A stretch of 20,087 nucleotides of DNA from Gammaproteobacteria bacterium (GCA_003645215.1 QNEM01000011.1:1-20087), one strand, 5' to 3'; positions 1-9,624 are shown, counted from the stretch's first letter. Program-made: numbers and translations. Notes: generated from the sequence alone by a model not told the origin.

Positions 1-336
1 ATAAAAAATGTGACCTATAATGAACCCTGTTTTCAGGGGCATTTCCCAGATATACCTATTTTTCCTGGCGTATTGATTATAGAAGCGATGGCACAGGCTG
101 CAGCACTCTTAGGTTGTATTTCAATGGAAGAGAAGCCGGATACAGGAGCAATATATTATCTGGTCGGCGTGGATAAGGCGCGGTTTAAGAAAACGGTGCA
201 TCCGGGGGATCAAATAATGCTTGATATCAAATTTATCAAGTTAAGAAAAGGCATTTGGAGATTTTCGGCGACTGCAAGTGTAGATGACAAAATCGTCGCT
301 TCAGCTGAACTATTGACCACTGTAGCGGATGTATGA
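1..336 (+). CDS. fabZ: 3-hydroxyacyl-[acyl-carrier-protein] dehydratase FabZ (5' end missing)
   Basis: FabZ dehydrates (3R)-3-hydroxyacyl-ACP to trans-2-enoyl-ACP in cytoplasmic type II fatty acid synthesis. The window opens inside the gene. Frame 1 is open from base 1 (I-K-N-V-T-Y-N-E-P), matching the E. coli segment K-N-V-S-V-N-E-P, so about 40 N-terminal residues lie outside; a GTG at 10 is internal, not the start. The hot-dog fold signature is clear: FQGHFPDIPIFPGVL carries the catalytic His, and the following IIEAMAQ carries the catalytic Glu. The remaining 111 residues reach a normal C-terminus. Its stop overlaps the lpxA start as ATGA (333-336), suggesting translational coupling. The fabZ-lpxA-lpxB order is the standard gammaproteobacterial one and balances phospholipid and lipid A precursors. 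The identification is firm. Confidence 0.96.
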   Translation: MKNVTYNEPCFQGHFPDIPIFPGVLIIEAMAQAAALLGCISMEEKPDTGAIYYLVGVDKARFKKTVHPGDQIMLDIKFIKLRKGIWRFSATASVDDKIVASAELLTTVADV

Positions 337-1112
337 CATTGATTGATGAGCGAGCAGCCATCGACCCTGGTGCGGTCATTGGAACAAATGTTGAAATTGG
401 ACCCTATTCAGTCATTGGCCCAGATGTAGTCATTGGTGATGATAGCTGGATAGGCCCCCATGTTGTCATTAAGGGACCCACAAAAATTGGTCGATCGAAC
501 AGGATTTATCAATTTTCTTCAATCGGTGAAGATCCACAGGATAAAAAATATGGTGGTAATGAGCAATCAACCCTTGAGATAGGTGACGGGAATCTCATTC
601 GGGAATTTTGTTCAATAAATAGAGGATCAGAAGGGGGTGGTGGTAAAACGGTTATTGGAAACGATAACTGGATTATGGCATATGTTCACATTGCCCATGA
701 CTGTATTGTCGGTAATAGTACTATATTTTCAAATAACGCTACATTAGCGGGACATATAACTATCGATGATTACGTGATTCTCGGAGGATTTACTGCGATA
801 CACCAGTTCTGCCATATAGGGAAACATTGTTTTACAGCAGGATTATCCATGGTAGGTAAGGATGTGCCACCTTTCCTGATGGTCGCGGGCGATAGAGCCA
901 AGCCAATTGGTCTCAATCGTGAGGGATTGAAGCGTCATGGATATACCAGGGAGACGATAGATACCTTGCGTAAGGTATACAAAATCGTTTACCGCAACGG
1001 ACTTACCACAAAACAGGCCCTTGCAGGACTTGAAGACCTTGCATCACAATCAGAAGTCGTTAGAGAATTTTCTGACTTTATAGAAAAATCCAGCCGTGGG
1101 ATTATACGCTAA
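333..1112 (+). CDS. lpxA: UDP-N-acetylglucosamine O-acyltransferase LpxA
   Basis: LpxA performs the first step of lipid A synthesis, moving an R-3-hydroxyacyl chain from ACP to the 3-OH of UDP-GlcNAc in the cytoplasm. The 259 residues (E. coli 262) start with many hexapeptide repeats ([IV]G-x4), which form the left-handed beta helix, and end in the helical domain (GLKRHGYTRE). The catalytic base is His122 in AHDC, equivalent to E. coli His125 with an offset of three. An ungapped alignment around TAGLSMVGKDVPPF puts Gly170 opposite E. coli Gly173, the hydrocarbon-ruler position. A Gly there goes with C14 acyl chains in E. coli, whereas Met goes with C10 in Pseudomonas, so a longer hydroxyacyl chain is inferred here. 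It overlaps fabZ by four bases and ends 60 bp before lpxB. Confidence 0.97.
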   Translation: MTLIDERAAIDPGAVIGTNVEIGPYSVIGPDVVIGDDSWIGPHVVIKGPTKIGRSNRIYQFSSIGEDPQDKKYGGNEQSTLEIGDGNLIREFCSINRGSEGGGGKTVIGNDNWIMAYVHIAHDCIVGNSTIFSNNATLAGHITIDDYVILGGFTAIHQFCHIGKHCFTAGLSMVGKDVPPFLMVAGDRAKPIGLNREGLKRHGYTRETIDTLRKVYKIVYRNGLTTKQALAGLEDLASQSEVVREFSDFIEKSSRGIIR

Positions 1113-1172
1113 CCTGGTCTGGCTCTATCTCCAAACAGCTCTATTTCCCGATAGTATTCCGGAAGATTTATC

Positions 1173-2315
1173 ATGCTTCGAATAGGCATAGTTGTGGGCG
1201 AGGCATCGGGAGATCTTCTTGGTGCGAAATTGATACAGGAGTTGAAAGAGAAATATTCTGATATTGAAGTTGTGGGTATTGGAGGTAAGTACCTTAAAGA
1301 AAATGGATGCCAGAGTCTTTTCGATATGGAAAGACTGTCAGTGATGGGTATTTTTGAAATCATTCCAAGATTAATTGAACTGCTTAGCATCCGTAAGAAA
1401 TTAGCAAACTATTTTATTGAGACTCCCCCTGATGTATTTATCGGCATCGATGCCCCTGAATTTAATCTGACCCTGGAAGAAAAATTACGTAGTAAGGGAA
1501 TCAAAACGGTACACTATGTCAGTCCTTCAGTCTGGGCGTGGAGAGAATATAGAATAAAAAAAATATCACGCGCAGTTGACCTCATGCTTGTACTGTTTCC
1601 GTTTGAACTGGCTTATTACGATAAAAACAATATAACAGCCCGGTTTGTTGGTCACCCACTTGCAAGCCAGTTTAACAACGTGCTCGATAATAAAAGTGCA
1701 AGGGAAACACTAGGCTTACCCGATGATAAAACTATTATTGCATTGATGCCGGGTAGTCGCCGGAGCGAGCTAAAACATCATGCGGCAATATTTCTGGAAA
1801 CAGCGCTGAGGCTTAAGCAGCGACATGAAAATCTCTATTTTGTGACGAATCTTGTTGATGAAAATGCCAGGGAAATATTCACACAATCAATCAATACAAT
1901 ATGCCCTGAATTACCAATCTCAATATTTACCGGTGACTCCAGGCGTGTATTGGAAGCGAGCGACCTGTTATTGTTGGCCTCTGGAACCATCACCCTGGAG
2001 GCCATGCTATTAAAGAAGCCCATGGTGGTTGCATATCGACTTTCATGGTTTAGCTATCAGATAGCCAGCAGATTAATTCACACACCCTATGCTGCTTTAC
2101 CTAATTTACTGGCGGGCAAATTACTTGTGCCGGAATATTTGCAATATGATTGTACGCCTGAAAAACTCAGCACTGAATTATCAACCTGGTTAAATAACAA
2201 GCCTGCAGTCGATAAATTGATCTCTGAATTTGAGGTGATACATCAAGGTATTATTCAGCAAAAAAAACACTCGGCCGTCGATGCAATTGCATCATTAATA
2301 TCAAAGGTTCCCTAG
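1173..2315 (+). CDS. lpxB: Lipid-A-disaccharide synthase LpxB
   Basis: LpxB (glycosyltransferase family GT19) condenses UDP-2,3-diacylglucosamine with lipid X to form the beta-1,6 disaccharide of lipid A, at the inner face of the cytoplasmic membrane. The 380 residues match the usual length (E. coli 382). The N-terminus carries the family signature VGEASGDLLGAKLI (residues 8-21). Other typical segments are GIDAPEFNL, YVSPSVWAWRE, FVGHPLA, MPGSRRSE and, near the C-terminal UDP site, ASGTITLEAMLLKKPMVVAYR. The ATG at 1173 gives an N-terminus that begins directly with the first beta strand, as in the family. It is separated from lpxA by 60 bp in which I see no terminator, and it is followed closely by rnhB, so it is probably part of one transcript. 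Confidence 0.97.
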   Translation: MLRIGIVVGEASGDLLGAKLIQELKEKYSDIEVVGIGGKYLKENGCQSLFDMERLSVMGIFEIIPRLIELLSIRKKLANYFIETPPDVFIGIDAPEFNLTLEEKLRSKGIKTVHYVSPSVWAWREYRIKKISRAVDLMLVLFPFELAYYDKNNITARFVGHPLASQFNNVLDNKSARETLGLPDDKTIIALMPGSRRSELKHHAAIFLETALRLKQRHENLYFVTNLVDENAREIFTQSINTICPELPISIFTGDSRRVLEASDLLLLASGTITLEAMLLKKPMVVAYRLSWFSYQIASRLIHTPYAALPNLLAGKLLVPEYLQYDCTPEKLSTELSTWLNNKPAVDKLISEFEVIHQGIIQQKKHSAVDAIASLISKVP

Positions 2316-2335
2316 CTGAAAGAGTGCCAGAATAT

Positions 2336-2923
2336 ATGAATAATTATGACTCTATCAATGAAGAGATAATGGCTGGCGTCGATGAGGTAGGTAGAGGCCC
2401 GCTGGCTGGTCCAGTCATTGCTGCTGCTGTTATTCTGAATCGACAGGATCCTATACATGGTCTAATGGATTCAAAGAAGATCAGTGAGAAAAAACGTAAT
2501 ATTCTGGCAATAGAGATACGGGAGAAGGCATTGGCCTGGGCGATTGGTCGGGCTGAGCATGATGAAATTGATTCACTCAACATACTCCAGGCGAGTTTGC
2601 TGGCCATGAAAAGAGCGATTGAATCTCTGTCTATTAAACCAGAACTGGTACTGGTTGATGGGCAGCACAGCCCGGATATTATTTATAAAGTGGAAGCCAT
2701 TATTAAAGGTGATAGTAAAATCCCGGCGATATCGGCAGCTTCAATTATTGCCAAAGTAGCCAGAGACAGTGAAATGATAGCACTGGATAGTCAATATCCG
2801 GGCTATGGCTTTTCACAACATAAGGGTTACCCGACAAAAATGCATATAAATGCACTAAAAGAACTGGGTGTTTCATCGATACATAGAAGAAGTTTTGCTC
2901 CGGTAAAACAGTTGCTGGAATAA
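2336..2923 (+). CDS. rnhB: Ribonuclease HII
   Basis: RNase HII cuts the RNA strand of RNA-DNA hybrids and starts removal of ribonucleotides wrongly placed in DNA. The signature GVDEVGRGPLAGPV lies near the N-terminus. With the ATG at 2336 the four acidic active-site residues are Asp16, Glu17, Asp108 (LVDGQ) and Asp126 (KGDSKIPAIS), the same numbers as in E. coli, which is why I prefer this start. A GTG at 2324 would add four residues. The C-terminal HKGYPT and HRRSFAPVK segments are also typical. The product is 195 residues (E. coli 198). It sits between lpxB and dnaE as in E. coli. Confidence 0.96.
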   Translation: MNNYDSINEEIMAGVDEVGRGPLAGPVIAAAVILNRQDPIHGLMDSKKISEKKRNILAIEIREKALAWAIGRAEHDEIDSLNILQASLLAMKRAIESLSIKPELVLVDGQHSPDIIYKVEAIIKGDSKIPAISAASIIAKVARDSEMIALDSQYPGYGFSQHKGYPTKMHINALKELGVSSIHRRSFAPVKQLLE

Positions 2924-2947
2924 TTAGAATCAGATTTGAGGTCTTTG

Positions 2948-5900
2948 GTGAAAGATAGTTTCGTACATTTGCATGTTCATTCCGAGTATTCACTTGAAGA
3001 TGGCCTGATAAGAATAAATGCGCTTGCCGGGAAAATTGCTGAAGATGAGATGCCAGCTGCTGCACTTACAGAGCAAGGTAACCTTTTTTCAGCTTTAAAA
3101 TTCTACCGTGCTGCTCATAAGTCAGGTGTTAAGCCGATTATTGGTGTCGAGCTTCGAATAAACGAAAAAGATAATCATAAAGAGTCCAGCAGACTGCTTT
3201 TGTTGTGCCAGGATTATACAGGCTATAAAAATTTAAACTTTCTAATAACACGTAGTTATCAGGAAGGACAATATCAAGGTGTTGCATTTGTTCAGAAGGA
3301 GTGGATAAAAGACTATGCCGAAGGATTGATTGCACTTTCCTGCGCACAACAGGGCGATATTGGTCAGGCACTACTTGCGGGAAATTATAATCATGCCAAA
3401 GACCTTCTGAGTGGTTGGCAAATGATGTTCCCGGACAGGTTTTACCTGGAACTGCAAAGAACCAACCATCCAGGGGAAAATGATTATATCTATTCTGCTG
3501 TTGAGTTAGCGACCGAGTTAAACACGCCTGTCGTTGCGACGAATAATGTCAGGTTCCTGCAAGAAGATGAATTTGAGGCACATGAAGCCCGTGTCTGTAT
3601 ACATCAAGGTTATACCCTGGGGGATTCCAGGCGACCACACCAGTATAAATCCGAGCAATATTTTCGTTCAAGTGACGAGATGATTGAATTGTTTTCCGAT
3701 ATACCGGAAGCCATTGAAAACACAATTGAGATCGCCAAACGTTGTAATCTTGAATTAACCTTGGGTGAAAATTATTTACCTGATTTTCCGGTTCCGGATG
3801 GATTTAATCAGAATGAATGGCTGATTCATCAGGCTAAGGAGGGTCTGGGACAGCGACTGGTGATTGATGATGATGAAGATCTTCATGAAATTCAGGGAGC
3901 TTATCAGGAAAGGCTGGAGTTGGAACTGGATGTCATCATAGCCATGGGTTTTTCCGGCTACTTTCTGATCGTGGCAGATTTTATTCAGTGGGCAAAAGAT
4001 AATGCTATCCCGGTAGGCCCAGGTCGTGGTTCTGGTGCAGGATCGCTGGTTGCATATGTCCTTGGTATTACCGAACTCGACCCTCTTCAATATGACCTGC
4101 TATTTGAACGGTTTCTGAATCCAGAGCGTGTATCTCTACCAGACTTTGACATCGACTTCTGCATGGAAAGACGGGATGAAGTTATTGACTATGTTGCACG
4201 TCAATATGGTCGTGATCGTGTCTCACAGATTATTACCTACGGTAGTATGGCTGCCAAAGCAGTAGTCAGGGATGTCGGCCGTGTACTGGGTTATCCTTAT
4301 GGTTTTGTAGATCAAATTGCAAAGTTGATCCCTTTCGATCTGAACATGACACTGGATCGTGCCTTGAAAGAAGAGGCGGAGCTAAAGAAACGTTACAAAA
4401 ATGAAGATGAAGTCAGTACCTTGATCGATCTTGCGCAGAAGCTTGAAGGGATATCACGAAATGCAGGGCGACATGCAGGTGGGATTGTGATTTCACCGGA
4501 ACCATTAACAAATTTTATGCCACTTTACTGTGAGCAAGGTTCGAATTCACCTGTATCACAATTTGATATGGGAGATGTTGAAGCCATTGGTCTGGTCAAA
4601 TTCGACTTTCTGGGTTTAAGGACACTGACGATTATAGACTGGGCAATACTGGATATTAATCGTATTAGAAAGGAAGAAGGAAAGTCTCCAATTGATATCA
4701 ATCATATCCCGCTGGATGATGTAAAGACCTATGAACTGATTCGTAGAAACGAGACAACGGCGATTTTTCAGCTTGAGTCAGATGGCATGAAAAAATTAAT
4801 CAAGCGTTTGCAGCCAGATGGTTTTGATGATTTGATTGCTCTGGTCGCCCTGTTCAGGCCTGGACCTCTGCAATCAGGAATGGTGGATGATTATATTGAT
4901 TGTAAACATGGTAAGGCTATCAAATATCCCCATCCCAGGCTTGAACATATATTGAAGCCGACAAACGGAGTTATCCTGTACCAGGAACAGGTGATGCAGA
5001 TTGCGCAGGAGCTGGCTGGTTACACATTAGGTGCTGCAGATTTACTGCGTAGGGCCATGGGTAAGAAAAAACCTGAAGAGATGGCCAAGCAAAGGACAAT
5101 ATTCACAGAGGGTGCAATTAAAAATGGAGTAGAAGCAAGGGTTGCAAAGGGTATCTTCGATTTAATGGAAAAATTCGCTGGCTACGGTTTTAATAAATCA
5201 CATTCGGCCGCCTATGCATTGATTGCTTATCAAACGGCGTGGCTGAAAGCACACTACCCGGCATATTTTATGGCAGCTGTGTTGTCATCCGATATGGATA
5301 ATACCGATAAGGTCGTGATGCTTCGCGATGAAGTTGAATCAATGAACCTCAAGTTGAAAGCGCCATCAATTAATCAAAGCCAATATAAGTTCACGGTTGA
5401 AAATGAGGAAACCATCCGCTTTGGTCTTGGTGCAATCAAAGGCATTGGTGAGGCGGCCATCGAAAATATAATCGAAGACAGGGGAAAAGAAGGGAAATTT
5501 ATCGATTTGTTTGATCTCTGTCGTCGAGTCGATCTGAGAAAAGTTAACAGGCGGGTACTGGAGTCCATGATTCGTTCTAGTGCGATAGATGAACTGGGAC
5601 CCAGTCGCAGCCGTATGAATATCAGTCTGAACAAGGCAATTCGGATGGCAGAGCAATCAAGTAGAAATACGCACAGTGGGCAGGATGATCTTTTTGGCCT
5701 GTTTCCCGTTACTGATAATAATGAGAATAATAGCTCGGAGTTTCTGGATGCTGATAATTGGTCAGATGATGAGAGATTAATTGGAGAAAAAGAGACGCTG
5801 GGGTTTTATTTGCAAGGCCATCCCATTATTAAATATGAGGCTGAACTTGAAGGCTTGATAGGTGCCAGGTTAAAAGATATTAAAATAGGAAATAATGTAC

Positions 5901-6394
5901 GTGTTGCAGGTTATATCCACAGGATCAGGACTCGATCAGGAAGTCGTGGGAAAATGGCAGAAGTGTTACTTGATGACAGGTCTGCTCGTGCCAATGTCAC
6001 GGTATATTCAAACGTATTTCAGAAATGTAGTAATGAGCTGATCAAGGATCAATTAGTCATAATAGATGGTGAAGTTGTAGAGGATGATTTTTTCATGAGT
6101 GGCCTTTCAATCATTGCCAATAATGTTCACACATTGTCACAATTAAGAGAACGAGCCAAATTGAGGTTGAGATTAGGTAATCAAAGAGATTTTCGTCCAG
6201 AGATGATTTATTTGAAGGAGACATTGGCTCCTCACTGTAGAGGTGCCAGTACTGTCAGTGTAGAATACACCAACGATAAGGGGCAATGTACGCTGGCCCT
6301 TGGTGATAACTGGAAGGTCAATGTAAGTGATGCTTTACTTGAATCCTTAAGAAGTCATCTTGGCATGGATAACGTATTCCTGGATTATTACTAG
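2948..6394 (+). CDS. dnaE: DNA polymerase III subunit alpha
   Basis: DnaE is the replicative C-family polymerase, the catalytic subunit of the holoenzyme. The order of domains is an N-terminal PHP domain (FVHLHVHSEYSLEDG), the palm with PDFDIDF, the second palm motif FDFLGLRTLTIID, fingers with helix-hairpin-helix (LGAIKGIGEAAIENI), and an OB fold near residues 970-1060. I choose the GTG at 2948 because GAGG lies six bases upstream and because the metal-binding aspartates then fall at 401 and 403, exactly as in E. coli, with the third at 553 (E. coli 555). A TTG at 2936 is the only upstream alternative. A clamp-binding motif QDDLF is visible at about 912-916, matching E. coli QADMF. Length 1148 residues (E. 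coli 1160). Confidence 0.97.
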   Translation: MKDSFVHLHVHSEYSLEDGLIRINALAGKIAEDEMPAAALTEQGNLFSALKFYRAAHKSGVKPIIGVELRINEKDNHKESSRLLLLCQDYTGYKNLNFLITRSYQEGQYQGVAFVQKEWIKDYAEGLIALSCAQQGDIGQALLAGNYNHAKDLLSGWQMMFPDRFYLELQRTNHPGENDYIYSAVELATELNTPVVATNNVRFLQEDEFEAHEARVCIHQGYTLGDSRRPHQYKSEQYFRSSDEMIELFSDIPEAIENTIEIAKRCNLELTLGENYLPDFPVPDGFNQNEWLIHQAKEGLGQRLVIDDDEDLHEIQGAYQERLELELDVIIAMGFSGYFLIVADFIQWAKDNAIPVGPGRGSGAGSLVAYVLGITELDPLQYDLLFERFLNPERVSLPDFDIDFCMERRDEVIDYVARQYGRDRVSQIITYGSMAAKAVVRDVGRVLGYPYGFVDQIAKLIPFDLNMTLDRALKEEAELKKRYKNEDEVSTLIDLAQKLEGISRNAGRHAGGIVISPEPLTNFMPLYCEQGSNSPVSQFDMGDVEAIGLVKFDFLGLRTLTIIDWAILDINRIRKEEGKSPIDINHIPLDDVKTYELIRRNETTAIFQLESDGMKKLIKRLQPDGFDDLIALVALFRPGPLQSGMVDDYIDCKHGKAIKYPHPRLEHILKPTNGVILYQEQVMQIAQELAGYTLGAADLLRRAMGKKKPEEMAKQRTIFTEGAIKNGVEARVAKGIFDLMEKFAGYGFNKSHSAAYALIAYQTAWLKAHYPAYFMAAVLSSDMDNTDKVVMLRDEVESMNLKLKAPSINQSQYKFTVENEETIRFGLGAIKGIGEAAIENIIEDRGKEGKFIDLFDLCRRVDLRKVNRRVLESMIRSSAIDELGPSRSRMNISLNKAIRMAEQSSRNTHSGQDDLFGLFPVTDNNENNSSEFLDADNWSDDERLIGEKETLGFYLQGHPIIKYEAELEGLIGARLKDIKIGNNVRVAGYIHRIRTRSGSRGKMAEVLLDDRSARANVTVYSNVFQKCSNELIKDQLVIIDGEVVEDDFFMSGLSIIANNVHTLSQLRERAKLRLRLGNQRDFRPEMIYLKETLAPHCRGASTVSVEYTNDKGQCTLALGDNWKVNVSDALLESLRSHLGMDNVFLDYY

Positions 6395-6448
6395 TGATAT
6401 TTCAGGTATCATATAAATAAATCAACAGATAGCAGGATAGATTGAATA

Positions 6449-7399
6449 ATGAATTTTCTGGATTTTGAACAGCCAATAGCAGAGCTCGATGCAAAGATTG
6501 AAGAATTGAGATTCGTTGGTGATGACTCTGAAATAAATATCAATGAAGAAATCATGCGTCTGCAGAAACGCAGTGATGAGTTGATTGCATCTATCTTCTC
6601 TTCCTTAACAGCCTGGCAGTATTCCCAGGTTGCAAGACATCCACAGAGACCGTATACCCTGGATTATATCGAGAGAATTTTTACAGACTTTGAAGAATTA
6701 CATGGGGAGCGAAGTTTTGCTGACGATCCTGCAATCGTTTGTGGCATTGCTCGTCTGGAAGGTGTTCCCGTTGCTGTCATAGGGCATCAAAAAGGACGAG
6801 ATACCAATGACAGGATCTACAGAAATTACGGGATGCCAAAACCTGAAGGTTACCGTAAAGCATTGAGGATCATGAAACTCGCTGAGAAATTTAAATTACC
6901 TGTGTTGACATTTATCGATACACCGGGTGCCTATCCGGGTATTGGTGCGGAAGAACGTGGACAGAGCGAGGCGATTGCGAGAAATTTGATTACAATGGCA
7001 GTACTAAAAACTCCGATTATCTCCACCGTTATTGGGGAAGGTGGTTCAGGAGGTGCTTTGGCAATTGGTGTGGCAGATAAACTGTTTATGATGAAATACA
7101 GTACTTATTCAGTAATTTCACCAGAGGGATGTGCATCAATTTTATGGAAGAGTGCCGATAAGGCTGAAGTGGCTGCAGAGGCCATGGGAATCACTGCTAA
7201 CAACCTGCAGAAGCTTGGTTTAATAGATGAGATTATTGACGAGCCACTTGGTGCCGCTCATCGAGATTATGATAAAACTGCTGAAGTTCTGAAGCAATCA
7301 CTGGTTTTGGCAGTCAAGGAACTGAAAGAAAATACTATAGATGATCTGGTCAACAATAGACAAGATCGAATCAGGCAGTACGGTTGTTTTAATGTTTGA
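6449..7399 (+). CDS. accA: Acetyl-CoA carboxylase carboxyltransferase subunit alpha
   Basis: AccA, with AccD, forms the carboxyltransferase half of acetyl-CoA carboxylase, which moves the carboxyl group from biotin on AccB to acetyl-CoA to make malonyl-CoA, the first committed step of fatty acid synthesis. The 316 residues (E. coli 319) begin with the family's N-terminal helix (MNFLDFEQPIAELDAKIEEL), followed by HPQRPYTLDYI, GRDTNDRIYRNYGMP, FIDTPGAYPG and the glycine-rich GEGGSGGALAIG, which belongs to the crotonase-like active site. The position after dnaE is conserved in enterobacteria. There is a 54-bp gap to dnaE and an 88-bp gap to tilS, without a convincing terminator in either. Confidence 0.97.
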   Translation: MNFLDFEQPIAELDAKIEELRFVGDDSEININEEIMRLQKRSDELIASIFSSLTAWQYSQVARHPQRPYTLDYIERIFTDFEELHGERSFADDPAIVCGIARLEGVPVAVIGHQKGRDTNDRIYRNYGMPKPEGYRKALRIMKLAEKFKLPVLTFIDTPGAYPGIGAEERGQSEAIARNLITMAVLKTPIISTVIGEGGSGGALAIGVADKLFMMKYSTYSVISPEGCASILWKSADKAEVAAEAMGITANNLQKLGLIDEIIDEPLGAAHRDYDKTAEVLKQSLVLAVKELKENTIDDLVNNRQDRIRQYGCFNV

Positions 7400-7487
7400 A
7401 TATTATCAAATGATTAAGCCTTCATATATTCAAGCCTATAGTATGTTTAAGTCTTCATAATCGTATCATGAGTTCTCACACACTTCA

Positions 7488-8834
7488 GTGTCTCAAGAAA
7501 ATCAATTCTCATTCCAAACAAAGATAAAAGATATTCTATCTGAATATCCGGATGCTGAAACATGCTGGATTGCATATAGTGGCGGACTGGATTCGCTCGT
7601 GCTTTTACATGTATTGGCAAGTATTCAAGATAAAATTAAACAAAAACTGCTTGCTGTACATATTAATCATGGGCTAAGTAGTGATGCTGACTTATGGGTA
7701 AAACATTGTCAGGACAAATGTGCAGATTATGCGATTGAGTTGCAGACATTTTCCATAGATCTGTCTCATAAGAGCGATAAAGGCACAGAAGCATTTGCCA
7801 GGGAAAAACGTTATGAAGTACTCGGAAATTTGATGAGTAGTCATGATTTATTGCTTACAGCACATCATATGGATGATCAGGTAGAAACAATACTTCTACA
7901 GCTGATGCGTGGATCCGGTCCAGATGGTCTGGTTGGCATGCCACAAGCGAGAGCATTCTCAAAAGGGATTTTGTTAAGACCCTTGCTCGATTACTCCAGG
8001 GAAGAGATTCATGATTATGTCCTGGCTGAATCATTGAGTTGGATTGAAGATGAAAGTAATAAATCAAACAAATATGATCGTAATTTCCTGAGAAACAGAA
8101 TCATTCCAGAGTTACTCACGCGCTGGCCAGGCGCACTAAAGACAGTGCAACGTGCGGCTAAACATCAAGCTGAGGCAAGATGTCTCATCAATGAGATATC
8201 CAGAAGTGATTTAGAGGTAGTCTGTGAGAGCGATTATAGAAAACTTGATATATCTGGTTTTAACAATCTATCTGCTATAAGGAAAAAGAATGTCCTCAGG
8301 GCATGGATTAAACAAAACCAACTTGAAACTCCCAATGCCAGCATCATTGAGAAAATTATTACAGAAGTTATTCATGCAAACATCGATAGAAATCCCTGTG
8401 TTAAGTGGAAAGGGGGTGAGATCAGACGCTATCGTGAATATCTGTATATCATGGAATCACTTCCGGCCCATGATGTGGAAATGAGTAATCCCTGGAATCT
8501 TGAAGAGACGCTTGAATTAACATCCGGATATTTAAAAGCCATCTCCGGGAAAGGCAATGGCATCAAAAAGGCTATGTTATCAAGTGATACTGTTGAGATT
8601 AGATACAGGCAGGGAGGGGAACAAATGAAGCTATCTGGTCGCAGAGAAACACACGATTTGAAAAAGTTGTTTCAGGAGCATGGTGTCCCTCCCTGGACGC
8701 GTGGTCGTATGCCTTTAATATATTATGAAAATAAATTGATTGCTGTAGCCGATTTATGGCTTGAAAGTAAATATGCTGCTTCAGAGTCAGAAGCAGCATG
8801 GCAGATTAACTGGGAGTGGAGAGATGACCAGTAA
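7488..8834 (+). CDS. tilS: tRNA(Ile)-lysidine synthetase TilS
   Basis: TilS attaches lysine to C34 of the CAU-anticodon tRNA-Ile with ATP, changing its decoding from AUG to AUA; it is essential in most bacteria. The N-terminal PP-loop SGGLDS is at residues 31-36, followed by HINHGLS, TAHHMDDQVETILLQLMRGSG and DESNKSNKYDRNFLRNRIIP, all typical. The C-terminal TilS substrate-binding domain shows GVPPWTRGRMPLIYYENKLIAVADLW. Length is 448 residues (E. coli about 432). The start is a GTG at 7488 with no good Shine-Dalgarno; an in-frame stop at 7458-7460 and no ATG in between leave it as the only reasonable start, so initiation may be weak. The last 11 bases overlap the next gene. Confidence 0.95.
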   Translation: MSQENQFSFQTKIKDILSEYPDAETCWIAYSGGLDSLVLLHVLASIQDKIKQKLLAVHINHGLSSDADLWVKHCQDKCADYAIELQTFSIDLSHKSDKGTEAFAREKRYEVLGNLMSSHDLLLTAHHMDDQVETILLQLMRGSGPDGLVGMPQARAFSKGILLRPLLDYSREEIHDYVLAESLSWIEDESNKSNKYDRNFLRNRIIPELLTRWPGALKTVQRAAKHQAEARCLINEISRSDLEVVCESDYRKLDISGFNNLSAIRKKNVLRAWIKQNQLETPNASIIEKIITEVIHANIDRNPCVKWKGGEIRRYREYLYIMESLPAHDVEMSNPWNLEETLELTSGYLKAISGKGNGIKKAMLSSDTVEIRYRQGGEQMKLSGRRETHDLKKLFQEHGVPPWTRGRMPLIYYENKLIAVADLWLESKYAASESEAAWQINWEWRDDQ

Positions 8835-9624
8835 TCTGTATGAAGCTGCTTACCAGTGCATTATGTGCTGTGATGTAAATAATAAGCTTGAACTGACTTC
8901 GAAATATGAGAAATTATGGAAATCAGATGATCTTGGTTTACATGATAATTCAGCAGCAGTAAAAATAATAAACCCGGGAAGACCGGTAAAACCTGAACTT
9001 GTCACTCCTGATAAATTACCGAGGCGTGGTATGGGGACACCACAGGGAAGAATCATTTTAATGCATGCAATTGCCCATATAGAATTTAATGCCCTCAATC
9101 TGGCCTGGGATGCGGTCTACCGATTTCGTGATTTGCCGAGGGAATATTATTCTGACTGGATACGTGTAGCCAGAGAAGAAGCCAGACATTTTTCAATGAT
9201 CCGGGCATGGCTTGAGCAACACGGTAGTTTCTATGGGGAATATGCAGCACATGATGGACTTTGGCATATGGCAATTCAAACCATGGATGACTCATTGATA
9301 CGTATGGCGTTGATCCCCAGGGTATTTGAAGCCAGAGGACTGGATGTCACACCAGATATGATTAAGGGGCTCGCCAATCATGGTGCATATGAAGTGGCGG
9401 AAATTCTGCAACAGATTTACGAAGATGAAATAGGGCATGTGCATATCGGCTCATCCTGGTTTGAATTTCTATGTGAACAAAGAAAAATAAAATCTGATGT
9501 GACATTTCAGGAAATACTCAGGGAATACCAGCCAGTATTCATAAAGAATAAATTAAATAAACCAGCCCGTCGTCAGGCAGGCTTTAGTGATTCTGAATTA
9601 ACCATGATAGAAAATATAACATGA
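8824..9624 (+). CDS. DUF455 family ferritin-like protein (putative di-iron protein)
   Basis: The 266-residue product matches the DUF455 family, predicted to be a ferritin-like four-helix bundle. Visible metal-ligand candidates are Glu87 (HIEFNALNL), Glu119 and His122 (EARH), Glu169 (FEARGLD), and Glu202 and His205 (EIGH). The two ExxH motifs with separate glutamates are the classic di-iron carboxylate pattern. The biochemical role is not established to my knowledge; an oxidase or hydroxylase acting on a small molecule or on RNA would fit the fold but is inference. I choose ATG 8824 with the purine-rich GGAGTGGAGAG just upstream, which overlaps tilS by 11 bp; a more upstream GTG at 8761 would lie entirely inside tilS. 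Coupling with tilS suggests co-expression, not necessarily a shared pathway. Confidence 0.85.
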   Translation: MTSNLYEAAYQCIMCCDVNNKLELTSKYEKLWKSDDLGLHDNSAAVKIINPGRPVKPELVTPDKLPRRGMGTPQGRIILMHAIAHIEFNALNLAWDAVYRFRDLPREYYSDWIRVAREEARHFSMIRAWLEQHGSFYGEYAAHDGLWHMAIQTMDDSLIRMALIPRVFEARGLDVTPDMIKGLANHGAYEVAEILQQIYEDEIGHVHIGSSWFEFLCEQRKIKSDVTFQEILREYQPVFIKNKLNKPARRQAGFSDSELTMIENIT

